A DNA stretch of 64,000 nucleotides, taken from assembly GCA_021816625.1 (NCBI GenBank), contig JAKAXM010000002.1, positions 63,270 through 127,269 on the forward strand, read 5' to 3'. The position numbers and the translations under genes were made by a program. This stretch comes from Pseudomonadota bacterium. GTDB taxonomy: Bacteria > Pseudomonadota > Gammaproteobacteria > Acidiferrobacterales > Acidiferrobacteraceae. The number at the start of each line of letters is the position of its first letter. Position 1 is the stretch's first letter. The notes below the pieces were generated by a model. That model was not told the origin of the DNA. It made no database searches and was given only the letters and a program-made list of their open reading frames with translations. Shown here one piece after another: positions 54,501 to 62,956 of the stretch.

Positions 54501-56314
54501 GCGGCCAGCGCCAAAGACGCGAGCGCGGCGTCGAGTACCAGGAGCTGATAGACAGGCTCTGCCAGCTTGTCGAAACCCCCCAGAAACGCAGCCAGCAGGG
54601 TATCGACCCGTGGTCCGCACAACTGCCCCTTCGTGGTCGCTTCGAGGCGCGCGCCCAGGCCCACAAGCCGGGCCGACAGCTCGCCCCGCAGCCAGTAGGC
54701 AATGGGGGGCGAGAAACCCCGCTTCTTGGCGTCCAGCAGGCCTTCCGTTCGACAGACGGGACAGCCGGCAACGAGCCGCTGCTTCGCGGGCCGCGTAAAC
54801 CGTTCGCGCACGGCAAGACCGGTCACCAGTTCGACAAAGCGATGGTCGAGGAGCGGTGCGCGCAGCTCGAGCCCGTGGGCCATGGTGCACAGGTCGCCCT
54901 TGCGCAGGATGTATTCGGGAAGGTAATTGGCGAAGTCGATGGCGAGCAAGGCCTCCAAACCCGGCCGGTCCGCAGGGAAATCGCGCCAATAGACGGTGCG
55001 CACGGACGCCAACTCGGGCTGGAGATAGCGCCGTACGGCCGGGGACAGACCCGAGAAACGTAGCACATACGCGTCTTGCCACGGCAGGCCTAACTCCTCA
55101 CGCCACCGTGCGCTTTTATCCCATGGTGCCCCACCATAAGGGAGCCGCAGGGTAAACGAACCGCGCAGGCGGCTTTTTAGGTGCTGGCCATAGCGTTTGT
55201 AGCCCGCGAACAGCTCGTCACCGCCGTCGCCCCCCAAGACGACCTTGACCTCCTCGGTTGCGGCGCGCGCCAGATACCAAAGCGGCAAGGCGCTCGGGTC
55301 GGCAAACGGTTCATCGAGATCGGCCACGATACGATCGAAGTCATCGGCGAGCCGGGGTTCAACGGCTATCATCCTATGGGTAAGGCCCAGGGCCGCGGCC
55401 ATGCGCGCGGCCTGGGGACCCTCGTCGTAACGGGTGCCCGGAAAGGTGGCCGTGAAGGCGGTGATATTGGTATAGCCCTGACGAACGAGGCTGCTCGCGA
55501 CGACCGCCGAATCGATACCCCCGCTGAGAAAGAGGCCGACTGGACGGTCGGAAGCGGTGCGCAAGGCCACCGCCTCATCGAGCACGGTCTCGAAACCCCC
55601 GGCCGCCGCAGTCGGCCGCCAATACCGAAAGAGCTGCGGCTCACGACCGGTTCCGAACTCCCAAACGAGCCCCGTGCCGGCAGCTAAGCGCCTCACGCCT
55701 TGGGCGAAGGTAAGCGGTGCCGGTACATAACGATGGGCGAGATAGGCATCGACGGCCGCCGGATCGATCCGGGCCCGCCGGCCGAGGTAGGGGAGGAGCG
55801 CGCGCAAGGTCGAGGCAAACGCAAAATCCTCGCCGGACTGGTAGTAGAGCAGGGGCTTTAGGCCCAGACGATCGCGCACGGCGACAAGCCGGCGGCGACG
55901 CAGATCGAGAATGACGACCGCAAACATCCCGCGCAGACGCGCGACGAACTCATCCCCCCACGCCTCGTAGGCATGCAGGATGAATTCGGTGTCGCTCGTG
56001 GTGACAAACGGGTAGCCCTGCGCGATCAGCGCGGCGCGGTCGGCCTCGTAACCATAGACCTCGCCATTGAAGCAGATCCAGATGTCGCGGGCGGCATTGG
56101 CCATAGGCTGATCGGCGACCGGTCGCGGATCCCGGATGCTGAGCCGCGCGTGTAGGAGTCCCGCGGTGGCGACACCATTAGTCTCGCGGAACTCCGGATC
56201 CCAGAGCGTAGCCTTCTGCGCATCCGGTCCGCGCGTCCGCAAGGCCTGCAACATGGCCTGCCACTGATCCGCCGCTAGCGGCTGCTTTCCGATAAACCCG
56301 CCGATCCCGCACAT
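54497..56314 (-). CDS. asnB: Asparagine synthetase (glutamine-hydrolysing), LPS-locus type
   Basis: The 605-residue protein has Cys2 in MCGIGGFIG (the class-II glutaminase nucleophile), then FNGEVYGYEADRAAL, FLSGGIDSAVVASSL (PPi-loop) and GGDGGDELFAGY. It is AsnB-type and could make asparagine, but its setting in an LPS locus recalls WbpS-like amidotransferases that amidate uronic acids in O-antigens. The substrate is thus uncertain. It converges with the preceding GT9 through CTAG and is divergent from the next GT9 by 101 bases. Confidence 0.9.
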   Translation of the reverse strand: MCGIGGFIGKQPLAADQWQAMLQALRTRGPDAQKATLWDPEFRETNGVATAGLLHARLSIRDPRPVADQPMANAARDIWICFNGEVYGYEADRAALIAQGYPFVTTSDTEFILHAYEAWGDEFVARLRGMFAVVILDLRRRRLVAVRDRLGLKPLLYYQSGEDFAFASTLRALLPYLGRRARIDPAAVDAYLAHRYVPAPLTFAQGVRRLAAGTGLVWEFGTGREPQLFRYWRPTAAAGGFETVLDEAVALRTASDRPVGLFLSGGIDSAVVASSLVRQGYTNITAFTATFPGTRYDEGPQAARMAAALGLTHRMIAVEPRLADDFDRIVADLDEPFADPSALPLWYLARAATEEVKVVLGGDGGDELFAGYKRYGQHLKSRLRGSFTLRLPYGGAPWDKSARWREELGLPWQDAYVLRFSGLSPAVRRYLQPELASVRTVYWRDFPADRPGLEALLAIDFANYLPEYILRKGDLCTMAHGLELRAPLLDHRFVELVTGLAVRERFTRPAKQRLVAGCPVCRTEGLLDAKKRGFSPPIAYWLRGELSARLVGLGARLEATTKGQLCGPRVDTLLAAFLGGFDKLAEPVYQLLVLDAALASLALAA

Positions 56315-56415
56315 AGACCCTCCCTACACCAAGGCCCATCATAGCAGGGGGATGGGTTGCCGGAGGGGTGGGGCCCACCGTGCGCCCCGCCCGGAAAATG
56401 GGCTAAACTGCCGCC

Positions 56416-57414
56416 ATGGCCGCCCCGCACGACGCCCCCCGACACCCTTTCACGAGCGCGCCCCGGATTCTCATCATTCGCCGCGACAACATCGGCGACT
56501 TGGTGTGCACCCTGCCGATCTTCGCTGGGCTGCGCAGACACTACCCGAACGCGCATCTAGGGGCTCTGGTGAACTCCTATAACGCCCCGCTGCTCAACGG
56601 CAACCCCCACGTCGATCGCATCCATATCTACACCAAATCGAAACACCGGCCCGACACGGGCTTGCTCGCGGCCCTGCGCGATCGCGCCGCGCTCATCGCC
56701 GGACTACGCCAGGAACACTATGACATGGCCCTGCATGTAGGACGTATACCGCGCGCCGAGGCGCGGATTTTGGTGCGCTTCGGGGGCATTGGGGAGCAAT
56801 GGACCGACGACGGGCACGGGACGGCCGCCCATGAGGTCGAGAGGGCTTACGGAATGCTGGCGCCCCTCGGCCTACACGGACCGCCCCCGGACCCGCGGAT
56901 CTCCGTGCCTCCGGAGGCCCTCGCCCGAGCCCGCGGCCTCCTCGAGGCCCAAGGCTTCGGGGACGCGATAGGACTACACATCAGCGCGCGCGAGGACGAG
57001 AACCGCTGGCCCCTTGACCATTTCGCTACGCTAATCGGCCGTGGCGCAGAACGAGGGCTTAGATTTGTGGTGTTCTGGTCGCCAGGCGATGCGGGCCGGC
57101 CCGAGCATCCCGGGGATGATGCCCGGGCCCAGACGCTCTTGGCGCGCTGTCAGGGCCTGCCCGTCATCGGGTACCCGACCCCCGACCTCCTGGCTTTGGC
57201 GACGGGGCTCGCCGCGGTCGGCCGAGTCGTCGGTGCAGACGGGGGCCACGTACATATCGCGGCGGCCGTCGGCACATCCGTAATCGGGCTTTATTGCGAC
57301 CATAAAATTACGCAGTGGCGGCCCTGGGGATCGGGGCACACCGTGCTACATGGCAAGTCGGTGGCCGACATCCCGGTCGACGCCGTCCTCGCCACCCTTA
57401 CCAACGAGGTTTAA
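56416..57414 (+). CDS. GT9 glycosyltransferase, tandem paralogue 1
   Basis: The 332-residue protein has RILIIRRDNIGDLVCTLPIF at the start, the GT9 N-domain, then LHISAREDENRWPLDHFATL and VGADGGHVHIAAAVGTSVIGLY with a second-domain acceptor site. The next gene is a tandem paralogue with near-identical first strands. The C-terminal YCDHKITQWRPW replaces the usual FGxxDP. Acceptor not identified. Confidence 0.85.
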   Translation: MAAPHDAPRHPFTSAPRILIIRRDNIGDLVCTLPIFAGLRRHYPNAHLGALVNSYNAPLLNGNPHVDRIHIYTKSKHRPDTGLLAALRDRAALIAGLRQEHYDMALHVGRIPRAEARILVRFGGIGEQWTDDGHGTAAHEVERAYGMLAPLGLHGPPPDPRISVPPEALARARGLLEAQGFGDAIGLHISAREDENRWPLDHFATLIGRGAERGLRFVVFWSPGDAGRPEHPGDDARAQTLLARCQGLPVIGYPTPDLLALATGLAAVGRVVGADGGHVHIAAAVGTSVIGLYCDHKITQWRPWGSGHTVLHGKSVADIPVDAVLATLTNEV

Positions 57415-57415
57415 C

Positions 57416-58465
57416 GTGCTTGAGCCCCAGCGCATCCTGTTCATACGGCGCGACAATATCGGCGACCTCGTGTGCACCACGCCGCTTTTTGCCGCGGTCC
57501 GTGCCCGCTTTCCCAAGGCCTATATCGCCCTGCTCGCCAACACCTACTGCGCTCCCGTGGTGGCCGGCAATCCGGATCTTGATCGGGTCTATGTCTACGC
57601 CAAGGCCAAACATCTACCGCCCAGGCGGCGATTGGCCGCCTACTGGGATCGGGTAAGGCTCGTACGGGAATTGCGAGCGCGGCGCTTTGACCACGTGGTC
57701 CTCGCGGCAGCGAGCTACTATGCGCGCGGACTCGAATTTGCCCAATGGCTTCCCACCGCCCGCGTCATCGGATTCGCCTCCGATGACGGTAAGCGCCGCG
57801 GGCTCGACGTCGCCCTGGCACGTGATAAACGGCCGCGGCACGAGGTCGAGGACCTTTTTCAACTGCTCGCACCGTTTGGCATAACCGGCAAGCCGCCGTC
57901 CCTGCAGCTCCGCGCCGAGCCTACGCACCGGGATCAGGTGAGGGCTGCGATACACGCGGCCCTGGGCGAGGTACAACCGGTCGCCGTTCACATCAGCGCG
58001 CGACACCCCAGTAACCGGTGGCACGCCGACGGCTATCAGGGGTTGATTCGCGCCCTTATAGCCCAAGGTCATGTGGTTCTGCTCTTATGGTCTCCGGGCG
58101 AATCGGGTAGTGCGACCCATCCCGGTGACGACGCGCTGGCACAGCAGATCGTAGACGGTGTAGCGGACCCCCGGCTTCTGGCGCTACCGACGGCGCGGCT
58201 CGAAACATTGGTTGCGGCACTAGAGGCAAGCCTGGGTGCCGTCCTAAGTGACGGTGGCGCCATGCATGTCGCAGCCGCCCTAGGAAAACCGCTGGTTTGC
58301 CTGTTCGGCGATAGCGATCCTGCGCGTTGGCATCCCTGGCAATGCCCCCATATCGTGCTGCAACCGGCTAGCCGGTGCGTTCGCGACCTTTCACTAAGCG
58401 CTGTCCTGACGGCAGCGCGTAATCAGATGCCGTCGCCAGCCGCAAAGCCCGGCGGTACATCCTGA
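57416..58465 (+). CDS. GT9 glycosyltransferase, tandem paralogue 2
   Basis: The 349 residues from a GTG (57416, one base after the preceding stop) repeat the pattern ILFIRRDNIGDLVCTTPLF, with VAVHISARHPSNRWHADGY and LSDGGAMHVAAALGKPLVCLFG; the last part, GDSDPARWHPWQ, follows normal GT9 style. Its 3' end overlaps the convergent GT4 gene by 43 bases. The pair seems to come from local duplication with subsequent divergence. Confidence 0.85.
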   Translation: MLEPQRILFIRRDNIGDLVCTTPLFAAVRARFPKAYIALLANTYCAPVVAGNPDLDRVYVYAKAKHLPPRRRLAAYWDRVRLVRELRARRFDHVVLAAASYYARGLEFAQWLPTARVIGFASDDGKRRGLDVALARDKRPRHEVEDLFQLLAPFGITGKPPSLQLRAEPTHRDQVRAAIHAALGEVQPVAVHISARHPSNRWHADGYQGLIRALIAQGHVVLLLWSPGESGSATHPGDDALAQQIVDGVADPRLLALPTARLETLVAALEASLGAVLSDGGAMHVAAALGKPLVCLFGDSDPARWHPWQCPHIVLQPASRCVRDLSLSAVLTAARNQMPSPAAKPGGTS

Positions 58466-59640
58466 ATTCCGGAAACGACTGTTTTGTAAAGATCGTCAAG
58501 CCGTGCCGCGCTGACCGCCCAGTCGAGATATTGGACTGCGTAGGCGCGGGCGGCGGCGCGCATCGTGGCATGATCGGGCAAACGGGCGAGAACGGCAGCG
58601 GCGCGCTCGTAGAGGGCATCCACGTCGCGGGGGTCGTCGACAAGAAGGCCGGTTACCCCATCCATTATGGTCTCGGAAATACCTCCCACGCGCGAGCTTA
58701 TGGTCACACAACCGGCCGAGAGAGACTCGATCATCACCATGCCTTGCGGTTCGGCAAGACTTGGCAAAAGCGTTACATCGATGGCGTCGTAGGCCCGCGC
58801 AAGATCAATCTGGCGCAGCGCCGGCAGGGACCGAAAGCGGCCGGTCGCCATGAGGCGGTGCTCCCGTTCGCGTGAGCGCGTAAAGCCTGCCTCCCCCGAC
58901 GGGCGTTCCGGGTCTGCCCCGATGGCAAGCACCATCAAGGAATCCATGTGAGCGAGTAGACGTTCGGCTACGGCCAGAAAAGCCGGGTAGCCCTTCACGT
59001 CATGCTTACGCCCTACAAAGGCCAGCACGGGTGTCCCGGGGGCTAGGCCTAGACGTTCCTTGGCGCGGGCCGCGCGCTGCGCGTCTGCGGGTGCGAAGAG
59101 CTGCGTATCGACGCCGTTGCGAATGGTGACCGTCCGTTCCGCGGGGTAACCCAGATCGGCAAGCCCTCGCGCCACATGGTCCGACACCGCGACGTAGAAA
59201 GCGGCACGGCCGCGTCCGGGGCTTGCCGGATGGGTGAGGACGTGGGCGTGGACGATGGTGGGGATATCACGGAAACGCCGGCCCAGTTCGTAGACGTCGA
59301 ACTCGAGCTGATGGACATGCAATAGGGCCGGGGCGATCTCGCGGCACAAGGCGAGGAAGTCTGCCGCCAGTGTCCAGCCCGGGGGGCGCAATCCCAACTT
59401 ACGAAGACGGGTATAAAAGCGGCGACGTCCCAGGCGCGCGACCGGTAGTCCCTCCCACGTGTCGCGCCCCACGGGATCCTGTTCTGCCGCGCATGCGAGC
59501 CACGGCCGCACAAGCCGGGTGCGCCGTGCGAACTCGCAGGCCACGATCGCGGGAGAAAAGCCGCGCCGGTCCGGTATAGCCCCGTGCGGCACGTACACGA
59601 GAATGGGTGGCCTTACCTCAGGACGGGGGCGCGCTGTCAT
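58423..59640 (-). CDS. GT4 glycosyltransferase
   Basis: The 405-residue GT-B enzyme has VYVPHGAIPDRRGFSPAI, HVHQLEFDVYELGRRF, VAFVGRKHDVKGYP-like AFVGRKHDVKGYPAFL, and the donor site SLAEPQGMVMIESLSAG with Glu. It overlaps the O-antigen ligase-like gene by 4 bases upstream. Acceptor sugar not known; likely outer core or O-antigen. It is transcribed opposite to the GT9 pair. Confidence 0.86.
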   Translation of the reverse strand: MTARPRPEVRPPILVYVPHGAIPDRRGFSPAIVACEFARRTRLVRPWLACAAEQDPVGRDTWEGLPVARLGRRRFYTRLRKLGLRPPGWTLAADFLALCREIAPALLHVHQLEFDVYELGRRFRDIPTIVHAHVLTHPASPGRGRAAFYVAVSDHVARGLADLGYPAERTVTIRNGVDTQLFAPADAQRAARAKERLGLAPGTPVLAFVGRKHDVKGYPAFLAVAERLLAHMDSLMVLAIGADPERPSGEAGFTRSREREHRLMATGRFRSLPALRQIDLARAYDAIDVTLLPSLAEPQGMVMIESLSAGCVTISSRVGGISETIMDGVTGLLVDDPRDVDALYERAAAVLARLPDHATMRAAARAYAVQYLDWAVSAARLDDLYKTVVSGIQDVPPGFAAGDGI

Positions 59641-61013
59641 CCCGACAAAGACGACCTACCCGTGTCCGGGGGCGCCACCGGCCGTGACCGCGTCTCGGGA
59701 TCACAGACAGCGGCGGCGCCCAGAAACGCGAGGAGAAAGATAAACTGCTCGAGCATGTAGTCCTGCATGTTGGCATCGACGAGCATGCGCGAGCCGGCAT
59801 CCAGGAGCACGAGAAAAAGGGCGCGGGCCCAAAACCCGCTGCCATCGTCCAGCCGGCGCAACGCGCCCTGAAGCGCGAGGCCATACCACGCATACCACAA
59901 AAGAAGCCCCGGGAAGCCGACGGCAACCGCCAAGTTCAGCAGGCCGTTATTGGTAGAGGTAGCGGTCGCGACATGCGGTCCAAATCGGAGCCAGAGGGCT
60001 TTGCCAAAGGCGCTCCGGCTGTAGCCAAGGCCAAGCGGGAAATCGAGGAGGGACTTGAAGCCCTCCTTGATCCAGGCGATGCGCAAATAGTTCGATTGGG
60101 CCACCGCCTGTCCGTCCGGTAGGAGTGGGAGCGGGGCACGGCCGGGATTTAGCCACGCGGCGCGGTGGGCTTGCGTATTCCAGGCAATGGGGACCGTAGC
60201 GTAGAGGGTGTCCCAACGATGATCGAAGGCAAAATCCAGGGCGACGAGGGCCACGACGGCGGACGCGATGCCGGCGACTATGAGCCGCCGGCGTAGGGTA
60301 AACTGGGTACGATGGCGATAAACGAACCGGGCCGCAAGAAATCCGGCGAGAAGCAGAAGATCTATGAGGCCGTTACGCATGGCCTCGAGATACCAGCTCA
60401 GGGCGACCAGCCCAAAGGCGACGCCAAGCACCGCGCGGCTTAATGCAAGAAAGCGTCTTCCCTCCAAGCGCAGACTCAGTTCCGCGACCAGCAGATCAAA
60501 CGTGTAATTCGTGAGATAGTTGCTCTTGTCGGGCCCGGCGGTAAATCCCTTCCAGCGAAGGCCGTACAGGCCATTGGGCAACTGGTGATGGCGGATCATC
60601 CACATAAGGCCCTGAACATCGACGGCGAGCGCCTGAATGATGAGCGTCCCCAAAAACAAGAGCAGGATCGTTTGCCGTGGCGGGGCACGGCGCGATACTA
60701 CGATGGCCGCTCCCAAAAAACCGGCGAGCAGCGCGCTTAACCACTGACCCCCAATGGCACTTAAGGCGATACGCCAAAACGGCGTAAACAGGAGCTCGAC
60801 GAATAACCACACGGTAAAGAGTCCGAGTCCCCAGAGTACGGCCCGCCACGCCGCGACGAAGCCTCTGGCCTGCTGCCTATCCCAGCTCCAGCCCAACCAC
60901 AAGACGAGAACTGCCAACAGGACGTTGCGCAGGGCAATGGTGTGGGAGATGGGCCAGATAAAGAAAAGGACCGCGAGCAGGCTCAAGGCGGTCCAGTGAC
61001 TACGGCTTTCCAA
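59637..61013 (-). CDS. O-antigen ligase/polymerase-like membrane protein (WaaL/Wzy)
   Basis: The 458-residue protein has about ten or eleven transmembrane helices. The Wzy_C-type block ATSTNNGLLNLAVAVGFPG and the preceding periplasmic loop with FPLGLGYSRSAFGK, together with SWYLEAMRNGLIDLLLLAG, resemble WaaL/Wzy. A ligase joins O-antigen to lipid A core on the periplasmic face. Ligase and polymerase cannot be separated by sequence alone. It overlaps the GT4 gene by 4 bases and is divergent from the GT2 by 133 bases. Confidence 0.82.
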   Translation of the reverse strand: MESRSHWTALSLLAVLFFIWPISHTIALRNVLLAVLVLWLGWSWDRQQARGFVAAWRAVLWGLGLFTVWLFVELLFTPFWRIALSAIGGQWLSALLAGFLGAAIVVSRRAPPRQTILLLFLGTLIIQALAVDVQGLMWMIRHHQLPNGLYGLRWKGFTAGPDKSNYLTNYTFDLLVAELSLRLEGRRFLALSRAVLGVAFGLVALSWYLEAMRNGLIDLLLLAGFLAARFVYRHRTQFTLRRRLIVAGIASAVVALVALDFAFDHRWDTLYATVPIAWNTQAHRAAWLNPGRAPLPLLPDGQAVAQSNYLRIAWIKEGFKSLLDFPLGLGYSRSAFGKALWLRFGPHVATATSTNNGLLNLAVAVGFPGLLLWYAWYGLALQGALRRLDDGSGFWARALFLVLLDAGSRMLVDANMQDYMLEQFIFLLAFLGAAAVCDPETRSRPVAPPDTGRSSLSG

Positions 61014-61146
61014 TCCCTCTCCTCACGCCCACAGGCTCACGAACACAACAAGGTCGGGCGCAAGTGTAGCGCCCTGCGTCCTAGACGCGCAAACTAGAGG
61101 CCTGAAAGGGCCGGCCGGACAGGCCGCCGCAGAACGAGGATGGGCA

Positions 61147-61917
61147 GTGACGGACAGCCGGGTTTCGCTCACGGTAATTGTCATAACATTCAACGAACGC
61201 GCCATGATCCGCCGCTGTCTTGAGTCAGTCTCTTGGGCCGATGAGATTGTGGTCGTGGATTCAGGGAGCACGGATGGGACAGCCGCGATCTGTCGCGAAT
61301 ACACCGCGCACGTCATAGAAACGGACTGGCCCGGCTTTGGCCCCCAGAAAAACCGCGCATTGGGGCACGCCACGGGGGAGTGGGTCTTGTCGCTTGATGC
61401 AGACGAGTTCTTGACGGAGGAGGCGCAAGCCGAGATCCGGGATACCGTGCGCTCGCGACCCTCTGTGGACGCCTTCCGCATTCCGCGTCTTTCGAGTTAT
61501 TGCGGGCGCTACATGCGCCATGGCGGCTGGTACCCAGACTACGTCGTGCGCCTTTTTCGGCAGGGGCGGGCGCGATTCAGTGATGACCTGGTCCACGAGC
61601 GACTCCTCGTGTCGGGAACCATCGGGACTTTGCAAACACCGCTGCGTCACGAGACCTACCGCGACCTCGAGGAGGTCTTGCACAAGATCGATGCCTATTC
61701 CTCGGCGGGGGCGGCGATGGCCGTAGCGGCCGGCAAATGGGGGGGGCTTGCACCGGCGCTCAGGCACGGTGCGTGGGCCTTCATACGAACCTATCTCCTG
61801 AGGCTTGGCCTGCTGGACGGGGCAGAAGGACTGATGCTTGCCATATCCAATGCCGAGACGGCCTACTATAAATACCTGAAAATGGCGCAGCTCAACAAGG
61901 GCCCGGGGAGATCGTGA
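61147..61917 (+). CDS. GT2 LPS-core glycosyltransferase, WaaE/KdtX-like
   Basis: The 256 residues from a GTG (61147) have SLTVIVITFNERAMIRRCL, VVVDSGSTDGT, QKNRALGHATGEWVLSLDAD (DxD) and DLVHERLLVSG. The pattern is of WaaE/KdtX beta-1,4-glucosyltransferases acting on HepI of the core. It is followed by waaC, linked by a small overlapping ORF. The C-terminal helix ends YKYLKMAQLN. Confidence 0.9.
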   Translation: MTDSRVSLTVIVITFNERAMIRRCLESVSWADEIVVVDSGSTDGTAAICREYTAHVIETDWPGFGPQKNRALGHATGEWVLSLDADEFLTEEAQAEIRDTVRSRPSVDAFRIPRLSSYCGRYMRHGGWYPDYVVRLFRQGRARFSDDLVHERLLVSGTIGTLQTPLRHETYRDLEEVLHKIDAYSSAGAAMAVAAGKWGGLAPALRHGAWAFIRTYLLRLGLLDGAEGLMLAISNAETAYYKYLKMAQLNKGPGRS

Positions 61918-61994
61918 GCAAAGCCGGCGAACGGCCGCCCGCGCGGCGCGAGGGCCCCGTCCGCATGCGCCCCGAGGCGACAATCACGTCATGA
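61914..61994 (+). other. 26-codon ORF bridging GT2 and waaC
   Basis: A GTG at 61914-61916 overlaps the GT2 stop (GTGA) and reads 26 codons to a TGA at 61992-61994 that overlaps the waaC ATG (ATGA). The product would be VSKAGERPPARREGPVRMRP and six more residues. It may let ribosomes run from one gene to the next; it may also be accidental in GC-rich DNA. Confidence 0.35.
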
Positions 61995-62956
61995 AAGTGC
62001 TACTGGTCAAGACATCCTCGCTCGGCGACGTCGTGCACAACCTACCTATGGTCTCGGATATCCAGGCGCTGCGGCCCGATGTCGAGATCCATTGGCTCGT
62101 AGAGCGCGCCTTTGCGGATATCCCGCGACTGCACCCGGCCGTCCGTACCGTGATCCCGCTGGATCTCAGACGGTGGCTGCGGGCGCCCGGGCGGCGCGCG
62201 AGCTGGGCGGCACTCCGGGACCTGCGCCGCACGCTGCGCGCAGCCTCCTACGACCTCGTGTTAGATACCCAAGGCCTCGTAAAAAGCGCGCTGGTGGCGC
62301 ATCTCGCTGGGGCGCCGGTGTATGGGCCGGACCGCCGGTCAGCGCGTGAACCCTTGGCGGCTGCGTTCTATCAAAAAGGCTTGCCCATGAGCTGGGACCA
62401 GCATGCGGTGTGGCGCAACCGGGCCCTGGGGGCGGCCGCCTTTGGCTATCCGCTCCCGCAATCGGCCCCCGATTACGGCCTGACACCACCCCCGCCACGG
62501 CACGAGCGACCGGCACCAACCTGCATGGCCCTCCATGCCACGAGCCGGCAATCGAAGATGTGGCCACACGGGCATTGGGTGGCCCTCGCCAGGACCCTGG
62601 CGGAGCGCGGCCTCACGGCCCTGTTGCCCTCCGGCAATGCCGACGAACGACGCGCCGCCGAGACGATTGCCGAGGCCGTGGGGGCCGGGGCGGAGGCCTT
62701 GCCGCCCCTTACTATCCAGGATCTCGCGGCCATCATGGCCGACGCCCGCATCGTCGTGGGTGTCGACACGGGACTTGCCCATCTGGCCGCGGCCTTGAAG
62801 AAACCGACCGTCGGCATTTTCTGTGACAGCGATCCCGGACAGACCGGCATATTGTCCGCTCACGGGGCGGCGAACCTAGGGGGTTTTGGCGCCTGTCCGA
62901 GCGTAGACGAGGTCCTGCGCGCGCTTGAGGATTTGGGTCTCGAGGGGGGGGCGTGA
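61991..62956 (+). CDS. waaC: LPS heptosyltransferase I
   Basis: WaaC adds the first heptose to Kdo2-lipid A. The 321-residue GT9 protein starts KVLLVKTSSLGDVVHNLPM and has HATSRQSKMWPHGHWVAL, IVVGVDTGLAHLAAALKKP and FCDSDPGQTG. These fit WaaC better than WaaF. Its stop is in GTGA with waaA, and it follows the GT2 gene. Confidence 0.93.
   Translation: MKVLLVKTSSLGDVVHNLPMVSDIQALRPDVEIHWLVERAFADIPRLHPAVRTVIPLDLRRWLRAPGRRASWAALRDLRRTLRAASYDLVLDTQGLVKSALVAHLAGAPVYGPDRRSAREPLAAAFYQKGLPMSWDQHAVWRNRALGAAAFGYPLPQSAPDYGLTPPPPRHERPAPTCMALHATSRQSKMWPHGHWVALARTLAERGLTALLPSGNADERRAAETIAEAVGAGAEALPPLTIQDLAAIMADARIVVGVDTGLAHLAAALKKPTVGIFCDSDPGQTGILSAHGAANLGGFGACPSVDEVLRALEDLGLEGGA

Noticed and set aside
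53988-55082. A 364-codon open frame on the minus strand
   Set aside because: It spans the ends of the GT9 gene (antisense) and asnB (different frame); both genes have strong motifs.
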